In this document: positions 17,571 to 27,860 of the stretch, piece by piece
How the letters are laid out: each line of letters starts with the position of its first letter
How positions within the stretch are numbered: position 1 is the first letter of the stretch
Assembly: GCF_013155275.1 (NCBI RefSeq)
Contig: NZ_JABJXS010000001.1
Span: forward strand, 825,801 to 889,800
DNA: 64,000 nt
From: Brenneria sp. hezel4-2-4
GTDB lineage: Bacteria > Pseudomonadota > Gammaproteobacteria > Enterobacterales > Enterobacteriaceae
Reading direction: 5' to 3'
Notes under the pieces: generated by a model
Told to the model about the DNA's origin: nothing
Seen by the model: the letters and a program-made list of their open reading frames with translations, nothing else
Databases searched by the model: none
Translations under genes and position numbers: made by a program

Positions 17571-17606
17571 CATTTCGCTATCATCTTTAACCCAACGAGC
17601 AAAACC

Positions 17607-18728
17607 ATGATCAGGTTCCCCCGTCGTTTACTGTTACTGCTGTGCATCATGACGTCCTCCCTTGTCCGCGCGGCGCCCGTCACGGTGCAGGACATCGCCG
17701 GACGGCATGTCACCGTTGACGCGCCGGTCTCGCGGGTGATGCTGGCCGACAGCCGCCTGCTGCTGGCGGTCAACATTCTCCATCCGGCCGAACCGCTGAA
17801 AAACATTATCGCCTGGGACGACTCGCTGCGGGTTCGCGCGCCGGATATGGCCCGCCACTATGCGCAGCGCTATCCGCAGCTCAAACAGATTACGGTGTTC
17901 GACAACCCCTACCGCAGCGATTTCAGCGTCGAACGCGCACTCACGCTGCGCCCCGATCTGATCGTATTCGATATCGGCGTTCTGCCCAAGCTACAAGGCA
18001 ACGGCACGTTGGCGATGTTGGAAAAGAGCGGCATCGCGGTGATTTTCATCGATTTCCGTCAGCGTCCGCTGACCCATGCGCCAGACAGTATCCGCTTGCT
18101 GGGCGAGGTGTTCGGCGAACAACAGAACGCGGAACGTTTTATCCAACGCTGGCGGCAACTTTATCAACGCGTGCAGGATCGGGTGCTCACCCTTCCGGAA
18201 AATCAGCGACCCGGCGTGGTATTTGAGAACCATGCCGGCATGACGGGCGACACCTGCTGCGCGGTATTTGGCCGCAATAGCTACGGAGAATTTATTGCCG
18301 CCGCCGGCGGGCGCAATCTGCTGGCGGAGAAAGTCCCCGTTCAGGGCGCAGACGTCAGCCCGGAACTGCTGATTACCAGCAACCCGGATTATTATCTGTT
18401 AAGCGGCGCGGACTGGAGCCAGCGCGGTAAAGAATCGCTCGCGGTGCCGCTAGGCTATGAAGCCAGCCGCGAAACCGCCCTGCCGAGACTGTTGCATCTG
18501 ATGGCGCGAAACGGCGTTGCCCCGATACCGGCGGTGCGGCAGAAAAAAGTGATGGCGGTTTATCACCAGTTCTACGACAGCCCGTTCAACGTTATCGCAT
18601 TGGAGGCGATTGCCAAATTCCTCCATCCACAGCTATTCGCCGATGTCGATCCGCAGGCGGATTTGGAGGCGCTATACCGTGATTTCACCGGCGTAGAATA
18701 CAGCGGGTTATTCTTTCTTCAGCCGTAA
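17607..18728 (+). CDS. Periplasmic ferric-siderophore binding protein
   Basis: A 373-residue class III (FecB/BtuF-type, TroA-fold) binding protein. The first 22 residues are a signal peptide (basic start, LLLLLC core, cut near VRAA). The mature protein opens with VTVQDIAGRHVTV and contains LTLRPDLIVFDI and SPELLITSNPDYYLLSG, the two beta-strand signatures of this family. The length is longer than a typical FecB. It follows the siderophore operon in the same direction and converges on the receptor gene, so it should shuttle the ferric siderophore through the periplasm. The permease and ATPase genes that normally accompany it are absent from the window. Confidence 0.82.
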   Translation: MIRFPRRLLLLLCIMTSSLVRAAPVTVQDIAGRHVTVDAPVSRVMLADSRLLLAVNILHPAEPLKNIIAWDDSLRVRAPDMARHYAQRYPQLKQITVFDNPYRSDFSVERALTLRPDLIVFDIGVLPKLQGNGTLAMLEKSGIAVIFIDFRQRPLTHAPDSIRLLGEVFGEQQNAERFIQRWRQLYQRVQDRVLTLPENQRPGVVFENHAGMTGDTCCAVFGRNSYGEFIAAAGGRNLLAEKVPVQGADVSPELLITSNPDYYLLSGADWSQRGKESLAVPLGYEASRETALPRLLHLMARNGVAPIPAVRQKKVMAVYHQFYDSPFNVIALEAIAKFLHPQLFADVDPQADLEALYRDFTGVEYSGLFFLQP

Positions 18729-18797
18729 ATAAACCTCGGGAACGTTTTTCAACGTTGCGTAGCAACGGCCCACAGAGTGACGGACAGGGCGCCCGTA

Positions 18798-18827
18798 ATA
18801 AAAAGCCCGCTCCAACAGGAGCGGGCT
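18798..18827 (-). terminator. Terminator of the TonB receptor gene
   Basis: Read on the minus strand, AGCCCGCTCC, a four-base loop and GGAGCGGGCT are followed by TTTTATT, a good Rho-independent terminator. It now stands about 190 bases beyond the receptor stop because a palindromic element separates it from a second, T-less copy of the hairpin. Confidence 0.75.
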
Positions 18828-18988
18828 CAGACCGTTGACAAAGCCCGTTATTAGGGAGAGCGTGGCGAGGGGCCGTAGCGGCGTAAGCCGCCGGAGCGCC
18901 CCTCGGTACGGTAGGCCCGGGTATCTCGGGCTTACCGACGACTTTGTCAGCAACCTCAGCCCGCTCCAACATCCAACAGGAGCGGGCT
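18823..18988. repeat. Palindromic insertion-like element between duplicated hairpins
   Basis: Two copies of the hairpin AGCCCGCTCC...GGAGCGGGCT (18804-18827 and 18958-18988) flank about 130 bases. The ends of that insert form an imperfect 19-base inverted repeat, GCTCAGACCGTTGACAAAG at the left against CTTTGTCAGCAACCTCAGC at the right. Inside are nested palindromes (GAGGGGC...GCCCCTC around a GCGGCGTAAGCCGC core, and GGTAGGCCCGG...CTCGGGCTTACC). There is no coding capacity. It looks like a non-autonomous palindromic repeat of the MITE/ERIC kind. Confidence 0.6.
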
Positions 18989-19013
18989 ATACCGATGGGC
19001 GATCAAACCGGTA

Positions 19014-21080
19014 TCAGAACTTATAGCTCAGTCCGGCGGTCACGGAACGCCCCGGCGCCGGCTGGCGTCCCCACGGACTGGTATCAATACCGCGGTACCA
19101 GTACTCTTTGTCGAACAGATTATTCACCGCAACATAGCCGCTCAGCAGATTACGGCCGGACTTGTACAGATCGCGGCTGACCTGCGCATTCCATACCCAG
19201 TAAGACGGCTGCTGCCCCGCGGATTCAGTGCTGTTGTCACGCACGGTGTTCGCCGCATCGGAAAAGGACTTGCTGAAATAGTAGCTTGACAGGGTAAAGG
19301 TGGTGCCGCGCCATGCGTAGCTGCCGTCCAGCGTAAGCTGGTGACGAGAGGCATAAGGGACGCGCTTGCCCTGATTCTGTCCGTTCAGCTGTTCCGCATC
19401 AAGATAGGCATAACCGGCGTGCAGCTTCAGGCCGTCCAGCGCGGCCGGACTCCAGAATCCTTCCAGTTCGACACCCTGATGGCGGGTTTTCCCCATATTC
19501 AGGAAACGGTCCGAGGTGTTTTCATAGGAAATCTGATCTTTATAGTCGATACGGTACAGGCCGGCGCTCAGGCTGACGTTATCCGCCGGGCTGTAACGTA
19601 CGCCGCTCTCATAGTTCCAAGCCAGTTCCGAGCTGACATCGCCGCCTTTCACGATCTGCGTCACCTGCGCCGGGCGCAGGCTCTTCTGAGTGTTGGCATA
19701 GAGGAACCATTCCGGCGCCAACTGATAGCCGACCGTCAGCCCTGGCAGCCACTGGGCATCCTGCGCGGAAGTATTTACGCCGGTGATCTTATCGGCGTAT
19801 TTTTCGGTCACACGCTCAAAACGCACGCCGGGAGTAATGGTCAGACGATCGTCCAGCAGTTTGACCGCGTTGCTGATATAACCGGCCCAGGCCCGGTCGT
19901 CGAAATCCCAATCGCGGGTGGTGGCCGTGGCGCCGCTGGCCAACGTACGCTGTTTCACCTGATAATCGATCTCTTCTTTAATAAAGCGCGCCCCGATAAT
20001 CCACTGCTGGTTCACGCTATCGCCGTCAATATCCAGGCTCAGGCGAGGCTCCGTTCCCCAGACGTTGAAGCTGCGCGGCGAGTTCTGCACGATCCTCGCA
20101 GGCAACGCGGGGTTCCAGGTCTGACCCGCCACCCCGCTCATCCCGACGTGGAAATCACGGTCGGATTGATGACCGAAAAACATCCAGTTAAACTCCGCCG
20201 AATCGACAAAGCCAAGCGATCCCAATTGCTGGTTATAGACTGCGCTATAGCGCTTGGTGTGACCGTCGTAATCATCCCACGGACGCGTGCTCTGACGACG
20301 ATCGGCGCGGTAATCCGCGCCGGACAGCGCCCCGGCCAGCTCGGCATGGGCATCGTAATACTGGTAAGAAAGATCGAGGCTGGTCTCGTCGTTGATGTTC
20401 CACAACCCGCGGATACGGTAGTTTTGCACCTTACTGGCGCTGTGTTCGCGGAACGAGTTGCCTTTCACCTGGTTGGCTTCCAACTGAAGGCCGAAGCTAT
20501 CATTAATCATGCCGCCGGTACGCAGATAGGTATCCCACAGATTGCGGCCGCGGCCGAAGAACGTGGCGCGTTCGGCGATTTCATTTTCCCAGGCAACCGG
20601 GATCGGTTTACTGATCAGGTTGATTACGCCGCCGACGTTGTTCGGCCCGTACTGCACCGCCGCTCCGCCGCGCACCACATCAATACGGTCGATGGTGGCG
20701 AAACTGGTGGGGAACAACGACATGCCTTCCTGACCATAGGGCGCCAGCGCCAGCGGAATGCCGTCTTGCAGGATCTGGGAGCGCCCGCTGCGGCTGTCGT
20801 ACAAACCGCGAACCGCAATCTGCGGCAGAATTCCCGTGCCGGTTTCATCCTGAATTTTCACCCCGGGCACGCGCTGCAACGCATCATCCAACGTCCGGTT
20901 CGCACCCTGATGAAGCTGTTCATGTGTGATGACGGTACGGTTGCCCGCCCAGGTTTTCACCTCTTCCGCTCTGGAATCACCTAAAATATTGCCATTAACG
21001 GTGATAGTTCCCTCATCTGACCATGCTGTATTGCTGAAAAGAATCAACGCCACGGCGCTGGCGATACGGCTGTGCTGCAT
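19014..21080 (-). CDS. TonB-dependent ferric-siderophore receptor (PvuA/FecA-like)
   Basis: A 688-residue outer-membrane receptor. A signal peptide of about 21 residues (ending NTAWS) is followed by the plug domain (ANRTLDDALQRVPGVKIQDE, IAVRGLYDSRSGRSQILQDG, IDVVRGGAAVQYGPNNVGGV) and then the 22-strand barrel with the usual late motif NLFDKEYWYRG. The last residue is Phe (LSYKF), as required for barrel assembly. The ATG at 21080 is chosen because AAGAAGG sits nine bases upstream; the ATG nine bases earlier abuts that site. It converges on the siderophore operon and has its own Fur site. The plug and length fit dicitrate/vibrioferrin-type receptors without an N-terminal signalling domain. Confidence 0.88.
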   Translation of the reverse strand: MQHSRIASAVALILFSNTAWSDEGTITVNGNILGDSRAEEVKTWAGNRTVITHEQLHQGANRTLDDALQRVPGVKIQDETGTGILPQIAVRGLYDSRSGRSQILQDGIPLALAPYGQEGMSLFPTSFATIDRIDVVRGGAAVQYGPNNVGGVINLISKPIPVAWENEIAERATFFGRGRNLWDTYLRTGGMINDSFGLQLEANQVKGNSFREHSASKVQNYRIRGLWNINDETSLDLSYQYYDAHAELAGALSGADYRADRRQSTRPWDDYDGHTKRYSAVYNQQLGSLGFVDSAEFNWMFFGHQSDRDFHVGMSGVAGQTWNPALPARIVQNSPRSFNVWGTEPRLSLDIDGDSVNQQWIIGARFIKEEIDYQVKQRTLASGATATTRDWDFDDRAWAGYISNAVKLLDDRLTITPGVRFERVTEKYADKITGVNTSAQDAQWLPGLTVGYQLAPEWFLYANTQKSLRPAQVTQIVKGGDVSSELAWNYESGVRYSPADNVSLSAGLYRIDYKDQISYENTSDRFLNMGKTRHQGVELEGFWSPAALDGLKLHAGYAYLDAEQLNGQNQGKRVPYASRHQLTLDGSYAWRGTTFTLSSYYFSKSFSDAANTVRDNSTESAGQQPSYWVWNAQVSRDLYKSGRNLLSGYVAVNNLFDKEYWYRGIDTSPWGRQPAPGRSVTAGLSYKF

Positions 21081-21101
21081 GAATAACATCCTTCTTGTTG
21101 T

Positions 21102-21133
21102 TAATGATTCGCATAATCATATTGATAATCTTT
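21102..21133 (-). promoter_or_regulatory. Fur site: Fur box and promoter region of the receptor gene
   Basis: On the minus strand GATTATCAATATGATTATG matches 13 of 19 positions of the Fur consensus and is followed by a second AATCATTAAC half-site. A possible -35 (TTGGTA) and -10 (TATGCG, 17-base spacing) bracket it. This indicates iron repression of the receptor, in keeping with the siderophore operon. Confidence 0.7.
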
Positions 21134-21302
21134 ACCAAAATAAAACGATATCTTTACACTTCTGGACGATTCTTCATTTTTTGCACACAATTCAGCCAGC
21201 AGAGGAGTTATCTAAAGCGGGAAATACGTTGTTGAGAGAATAAGGCGGCGGTTCACAGGATATTCATAGCGGGCACAGAATGCCCGCCGACGTCAGAGAG
21301 GA

Positions 21303-22967
21303 TTATTTATCCATCATCTCCTTTAACAGCGGTTCGCTTTTCTTCACCGCTTCATTGGATGCTTTTACTCTAGCTTCTTTGCCGACCTGATCGGGAATAA
21401 AGCCGGCGAGGATCTCCTCATGATTATATCCCTTCAGCCATTCACGCGGGAAAGGCGCCAATTGCTCCCCGGCTCCTTCATGGCGATAGACCTGGCCTTG
21501 CCCTAACCGCTGGTTATAAGGAATGACATTTTTGCCCTGGTGATCGCGCAGTTCCTGATAAAGTTGCTTACGCAACGCGATCTTGGCATTGATGATTTTT
21601 TCATCCTTCGCATCGATCAGGTTGTGTTTTTCCTGCGGGTCATTGCGCATGTCATACAGTTCTTCCTTATCCCACACGCCATAGTACTGAATGTATTTAT
21701 ATTCCGGCGTACGAATGGCAAACGTGGTGGGCGTTTGCGGAAAGCTGTATTCCCAGAAGTATTCATAGACGAAGTGGTCTTGCCGTTTCGGCGCCGTTTG
21801 CCCCTCGACGCCAAGTTTCCAGAAGCTCTGACCATCATAGTTTTTCGGCGTCGGAACCCCCGCAGCCTCCAGAATAGTCGGGGCGATATCAATGTTTCTG
21901 ACAATATCCTCCACGACCTTGTCTTTGGCAAAACCCGGACCGGATGCAATCAGCGGCACGCGAATCGACTCTTCGTAAGCATTGCGCTTATCGATTAAGC
22001 CATGCTCGCCGAACATAAAGCCATTGTCCCCCATCACCATAATAATGGTGTTTTGATCCAGACCTTGCCGTTTCAGCCAGTCGCGCACGCGCCCTACGCT
22101 GTCATCCACCGAACGCAGGGTTTCGTAGTAGTCGCGCTGGTACTGCTGAAGATCCATGTTGGTGTTGTAAGGGTAATCAACGCCGTGCCAACTATTACGC
22201 TGGTTTTTCACCCACATCGGTTTACCGGCATAGTTTTCCGGGGTATCGGCATAGGTATCGGGCAGCGGGAATGTGACCCCTTTCATACTGCCGCGGTGGC
22301 GTTTAGCCGGCAGGAAATCCGAGTGCACGCCTTTATGCGACAGATACATCATGAACGGTTTGTTCTTATCAAGCTGATTCAGCCAGTTCACCGCATAGTC
22401 GGTCAGTTCATCGGTAATATAGCCTTTTTGCGGCACCATTTTTCCGTCGATATTAAGCATTACCGGCTTACCATAGTTGTCGATAGGGTAATAACTGCCC
22501 TGCCCCAGCAGCCCGACCCAGCGATCAAAACCGGCAAATCCTTTATTCGCGGTTTTATCCGCGCCGCCAAAATGCCACTTACCGAAGAAACCGGTTTGAT
22601 ACCCCTTGTCGCGCAGCAACTCCGGAAAATAGTTCAGATGCGAAAGATCCGACGGATTATTGTCCGACACGCCGTGATTATGGACATACATTCCCGTCAG
22701 GATACTGGCGCGGCTGGGCGAACACAGCGAGGTGGTAACAAACGCGTTTTTAAAATACGTGCCTTCTTTGGCGATGCTGTCCATATTTGGCGTATCAATG
22801 GCCGGATTCAGAAATCCGAACGCATCATAGCGCTGATCGTCAAGCAGGATGTAGATCACGTTGGGTTGTTGCGGCACGACAGATGAGGAAGCTGGCGCGG
22901 CGGCATGCACGCTCGCCGCCTGCATGCAAGCCAGCGTAATTGCCGCCAGAAGTTTATTTTTTTTCAT
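21303..22967 (-). CDS. Periplasmic Cys-type sulfatase
   Basis: A 554-residue type I sulfatase. A signal peptide of about 23 residues (MKKNKLLAAI start, cut near VHAAA) exports it. The metal site starts at LLDDQRYDAFG (Asp43, Asp44). The sulfatase signature is SLCSPSRASILTG, with Cys82 of C-x-P-x-R to be converted to formylglycine. FFGKWHFGG and MGDNGFMFGEHGL complete the active site. It hydrolyses a sulfate ester, probably on a carbohydrate because its neighbours are a sugar porin and a beta-glucoside PTS, but the substrate is not known. The maturase it needs is encoded immediately upstream. Confidence 0.92.
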   Translation of the reverse strand: MKKNKLLAAITLACMQAASVHAAAPASSSVVPQQPNVIYILLDDQRYDAFGFLNPAIDTPNMDSIAKEGTYFKNAFVTTSLCSPSRASILTGMYVHNHGVSDNNPSDLSHLNYFPELLRDKGYQTGFFGKWHFGGADKTANKGFAGFDRWVGLLGQGSYYPIDNYGKPVMLNIDGKMVPQKGYITDELTDYAVNWLNQLDKNKPFMMYLSHKGVHSDFLPAKRHRGSMKGVTFPLPDTYADTPENYAGKPMWVKNQRNSWHGVDYPYNTNMDLQQYQRDYYETLRSVDDSVGRVRDWLKRQGLDQNTIIMVMGDNGFMFGEHGLIDKRNAYEESIRVPLIASGPGFAKDKVVEDIVRNIDIAPTILEAAGVPTPKNYDGQSFWKLGVEGQTAPKRQDHFVYEYFWEYSFPQTPTTFAIRTPEYKYIQYYGVWDKEELYDMRNDPQEKHNLIDAKDEKIINAKIALRKQLYQELRDHQGKNVIPYNQRLGQGQVYRHEGAGEQLAPFPREWLKGYNHEEILAGFIPDQVGKEARVKASNEAVKKSEPLLKEMMDK

Positions 22968-23146
22968 TACAGTTCCTTTCTCTATACACTAAATAATCCG
23001 AGTTGCAGAAAGTTGAGCGAGGAAAGTCAACGCACCTGCAACTTGAAGTATGACGGGTATATACCGTCTTCCCGCACCGTACGGATCAGACAGCATTAAA
23101 AAATCTACGTTTTAATGAAAATACCCAGACAGTCATTCAATTTCAG

Positions 23147-24370
23147 TTAATAGAATGTTTGTTTGATATTCCTCCTTATCTTTTTCATCGATTCTTTACG
23201 CACCATTTGCGTTAATAATGACTGCATGCGCGGCAGCACATGCAACAGATGCGTTTTAAATCCGTCACAAAAATAATTTTTATTCGGCCGACCATCGCTG
23301 GAAATTTCAAAGCGATGTTTTGGGCAGCCGCCATGACATACCGGCCTTACCGCGCAATTCAGGCAATCTTTACTGATGTTTTTCAGTTTATGCTGACCAA
23401 AAGCGATATTGCGCGGTGAATTAACCAACGAGACCAAATCATCCTGATTAATATTTCCCAGCTTATGTTCGGGATATACAAAATGGTCGCAGGAATAGAC
23501 ATCGCCGTTCGACTCGACAATAAGATTTCCGCCGCAGGTTTCATTAATGACACAGGCGCTGAGCTGACCGGTCATTTTGGTCAACGTATGCTCAAAATTC
23601 ATGACAAATACATTGCCCAAATCGTGTTGCACCCAGTAATCAAAAATAGTATTCAGGAAACGCCCGTAGGCTTTGGCGGGAACAGACCATTCCGTTACGC
23701 TGCACTGGCCGGAAAAATCAGGCTGGATCAGCATCAGTCCGTTTGCGTCCGGCTGCGCCGCACGGCGCTCCACCAGCGGAATAAACTGCATATAACGGCT
23801 GCCGATGCGCTTGAGAAAATGGTAAACGTCCAGCGGACGTTTAACGTTTTCCGCATTCACCACCGTCAACGTATTGAATTCGACCCGGTGACGCTTCAAC
23901 GCCTCCAGCCCTTGCATCACGGCATCAAAGGTGCTTTTTCCGCTTCGGGTAAGGCGATGCGCGTCGTTGCTGATCCGGTCGCCATCGATCGACAGACCGA
24001 CCAGAAACTGGTTTTCCTTTAGAAAGCGCGCCCAGTCATCGTCAATATTGATGCCGTTGGTTTGAAAGAAATTATTGATCCGTTTGCCGCCGCGGTATTG
24101 ATTCTGTAACCGTAGCGCCTCACGAAAGAAATCAATGCCCAGCAGCGTCGGTTCGCCGCCCTGCCACAGAAAGTCCACCACGTCGGCCTGCTGCCCGCTG
24201 ATATTTTTACGGATATAATTTTCCAGCGTTTCGCCATCCATCTTCCAACGGCTTTTCCGCTCTGGATAAAGGTGCTCCTTCTCCAGATAAAAACAGTAAG
24301 AGCAATCGATATTGCATACCGAACCCGACGGCTTGGCCATCAATTGAAAATTGGCAATGGATTGGCTCAT
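23147..24370 (-). CDS. Anaerobic sulfatase-maturating radical SAM enzyme (anSME)
   Basis: A 407-residue radical SAM protein. The SAM iron-sulfur cluster motif is CNIDCSYC (Cys19, Cys23, Cys26). The family-typical FLWQGGEPTLLG follows. The C-terminal SPASM region carries the auxiliary cluster cysteines in CVINETCGGN, SNGDVYSCDHFVYP and CLNCAVRPVCHGGCPKHRF. It oxidises the active-site Cys or Ser of nascent sulfatases to formylglycine in the cytoplasm without oxygen. It lies between DUF1593 and sulfatase genes in one direction, which gives it an obvious client. AGAGG precedes the ATG. Confidence 0.93.
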   Translation of the reverse strand: MSQSIANFQLMAKPSGSVCNIDCSYCFYLEKEHLYPERKSRWKMDGETLENYIRKNISGQQADVVDFLWQGGEPTLLGIDFFREALRLQNQYRGGKRINNFFQTNGINIDDDWARFLKENQFLVGLSIDGDRISNDAHRLTRSGKSTFDAVMQGLEALKRHRVEFNTLTVVNAENVKRPLDVYHFLKRIGSRYMQFIPLVERRAAQPDANGLMLIQPDFSGQCSVTEWSVPAKAYGRFLNTIFDYWVQHDLGNVFVMNFEHTLTKMTGQLSACVINETCGGNLIVESNGDVYSCDHFVYPEHKLGNINQDDLVSLVNSPRNIAFGQHKLKNISKDCLNCAVRPVCHGGCPKHRFEISSDGRPNKNYFCDGFKTHLLHVLPRMQSLLTQMVRKESMKKIRRNIKQTFY

Positions 24371-24516
24371 GGATACCTCTGTCTCTGCTTACGGGGGGGA
24401 CAACCACTTATTGAGTTCCGTGCGGTTGGGATTGCCAACGTCCTTGTCGGCCGATAGTCATCAAACACAGCGGTTTCTTTTCTCCCGACGCGCGATCGTC
24501 AATCCGGCGCCTCCAT

Positions 24517-25971
24517 TCACTGCGCTGCGGGCAACACCGTCACAATCGCCCGCCGATAGGACGTTAATGCCGGAGAGCCGTTGTCTTTCCCTTCCAGAAT
24601 AATATGGAACGGCGTCGCTGTCTTGACGGCGGGCGCGGTGAAACGGGTTTGTTCCCCCTCTTGATGAGACAGCTCAAGTCCCGGCCCAAAATGAATGCCC
24701 ATCGCCGTTGCGGTCGGTTCTTTGTATTGCCACCAGCGATACGTGACCTGATTGCCGTCGACATCGCCGGAACCCTGCGCCGAGAGCGTGACCACCTCGC
24801 CGGATTTCACCTGCCAGGACAAAATCTGTGTCCCCGGCGCGCCATTGAGCACCAGATTGGGGTTATGGTTGGCTTTTTTCACCTCCCCGGTCAGAGTCCA
24901 GTCCATTCGGGCGGCAAAGTCATTCTGGAAAGCATCGCGCCACCGCCAGATCGTCGCTGGCGCCGTGCGGTATTTTTTCCCGTCGACGCCCATGACTTCA
25001 TCCGATGTGCTGACGCGCAAGCCTCCCGCATCATCCGGTGCGACAGCGGCATAGCGCCCGCCCCAGCCGCCATATTCCGGATGTTCAGGATCGCCAAGCC
25101 CGGTGCGCAGCAAATACAGGAAGGATGGCGAATCGCCTTCCATCGAGTATTCCACCGCCGGATATACCGCGCCCAGCGGGCCTTTACGCCGGATGTTCTC
25201 CGCCAGCCATTCGTTATTCACTTTGCTCATATCGCCGCCGATCGCCCGCGACGAAGATATCCCGATCCAGGTTGACAGGAAATACTCATTCCAGGCATGA
25301 ATGCTGGTGATATAGCGCAGCTGCGGGAAATTACCGCGGATCCACACGCCGGTGTTATCCTGATCGGAAATGGCATAAACACGGATCTTCTTGATGAAAG
25401 CGGCAACCTCTTCCGGCGTCCGGCGCGCTTTTACATCATGCAGCGCCTGGGCCAGATCGACGCCGCCGCCCCACAGGGTAATCCATAAGGGACGATCGTC
25501 CTGTTTATCCACCGCCTGAATGATAAGCTCTGACGCCGGCGTCGATTTGCCATCGCCGACATACGCCATGCCGTATCCCGCCTGCCCGCTGCGAACCACC
25601 TGGCGTAGCGCCTGAGCGGAAGGGTATCCCTGCGCATGTTTCTGTAGATTTGGCAACACGCGCTCATAGGCATCAATACGTTCGTGGATCATCGGCGTGT
25701 TGACTTTGTCGCGCAGCCAGGTCGAGGTGGTCGCCACGATGCCTTCTACGTCAAATTCATTGCTGTACAACAAAAATCGAACCAGAGACTGGGAATCGTC
25801 CGGCTCATTGCCAATATCACTCAGAATCAGTATGCGGGTTTTTTCCGCGTTCACCGCCGCCGCAGCCCCCTCGGTTACCGCGGAGGCCGCCGCCACGGAA
25901 AATGCCGGACAACATGCCGCCAGACATACGCTCAATGAAATTGATTTAATCTTTTTTGCTGAAAAAAACAT
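24517..25971 (-). CDS. Secreted DUF1593 protein (nucleoside-hydrolase-like domain)
   Basis: A 484-residue exported protein. The ATG at 25971 has AAGGG seven bases upstream; the longer in-frame start overlaps the porin gene and lacks a site. A signal peptide (SISLSVCLAACCPAFSVAAA) leads into the DUF1593 domain, whose ILILSDIGNEPDDSQSLVRF resembles the calcium-binding DxDxxxDD loop of nucleoside hydrolases, then ITLWGGGVDLAQAL and YAISDQDNTGVWIR. A beta-rich C-terminal domain (about residues 390-484) follows. Relatives occur in polysaccharide-degrading bacteria and are often noted as cellulose-associated; the reaction is unknown. The gene context suggests a periplasmic glycosidase-like role on a sulfated glucoside. 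Confidence 0.8.
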   Translation of the reverse strand: MFFSAKKIKSISLSVCLAACCPAFSVAAASAVTEGAAAAVNAEKTRILILSDIGNEPDDSQSLVRFLLYSNEFDVEGIVATTSTWLRDKVNTPMIHERIDAYERVLPNLQKHAQGYPSAQALRQVVRSGQAGYGMAYVGDGKSTPASELIIQAVDKQDDRPLWITLWGGGVDLAQALHDVKARRTPEEVAAFIKKIRVYAISDQDNTGVWIRGNFPQLRYITSIHAWNEYFLSTWIGISSSRAIGGDMSKVNNEWLAENIRRKGPLGAVYPAVEYSMEGDSPSFLYLLRTGLGDPEHPEYGGWGGRYAAVAPDDAGGLRVSTSDEVMGVDGKKYRTAPATIWRWRDAFQNDFAARMDWTLTGEVKKANHNPNLVLNGAPGTQILSWQVKSGEVVTLSAQGSGDVDGNQVTYRWWQYKEPTATAMGIHFGPGLELSHQEGEQTRFTAPAVKTATPFHIILEGKDNGSPALTSYRRAIVTVLPAAQ

Positions 25972-25984
25972 ATTTTTTCCCTTA

Positions 25985-27595
<1,611 letters not shown>

Positions 27596-27685
27596 TCACT
27601 CGGTCATGCTCCGTCGTGATGTATCCCTGATGCGGCAAAAAACGGCAATTAGGTACTTTTCCAGGATTAAAAAAACTCCAGGATT

Positions 27686-27738
27686 AAAAAAAAACCCGCC
27701 CAGCCGGATGAATCATCATTTCACCCAACAAGACAGGT
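27686..27738 (-). terminator. Conditional terminator 3, upstream of the porin gene
   Basis: On the minus strand AACCTGTCT and GGGCGGGTT form the base of a stem with G-U pairs, an inner stem pairs GGGTGAA with TTCATCC, and nine T residues follow. The 5' arm begins inside the RAT sequence, so the two structures exclude each other, as in BglG/LicT control. Confidence 0.75.
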
Positions 27739-27765
27739 TTCGCCTGAATTAAATCAGTTACGTCC
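27734..27765 (-). promoter_or_regulatory. RAT: RAT site 3 for a BglG-type antiterminator
   Basis: The minus strand reads GGACGTAACTGATTTAATTC, then AGGCGAAACCTG, closely following the family pattern GGAT-GTTACTG-N6-GCAGGCAAAACCTGA. It overlaps the start of the terminator. When the antiterminator binds here the terminator should not form and the porin mRNA should extend. Confidence 0.78.
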
Positions 27766-27860
27766 TATTTAATGTCACTATAATTTATATTCTTTTATTC
27801 ATTCAACTTTTACAATTTCGAAACGTGAGCGAAGTCACCTGAAAAAATCTCATCAATATC

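Noticed and set aside
19341..20984. A 547-codon open frame on the + strand opposite the TonB receptor
   Set aside because: It is fully antisense to an unmistakable receptor gene, has no signal peptide or family motif, and its residues reflect the complement of G+C-rich third positions.
27661..27692. Direct repeat CCAGGATTAAAAAAA as a regulatory site
   Set aside because: Two copies of a short A-run sequence just after the conditional terminator are readily explained by slippage; there is no independent support.
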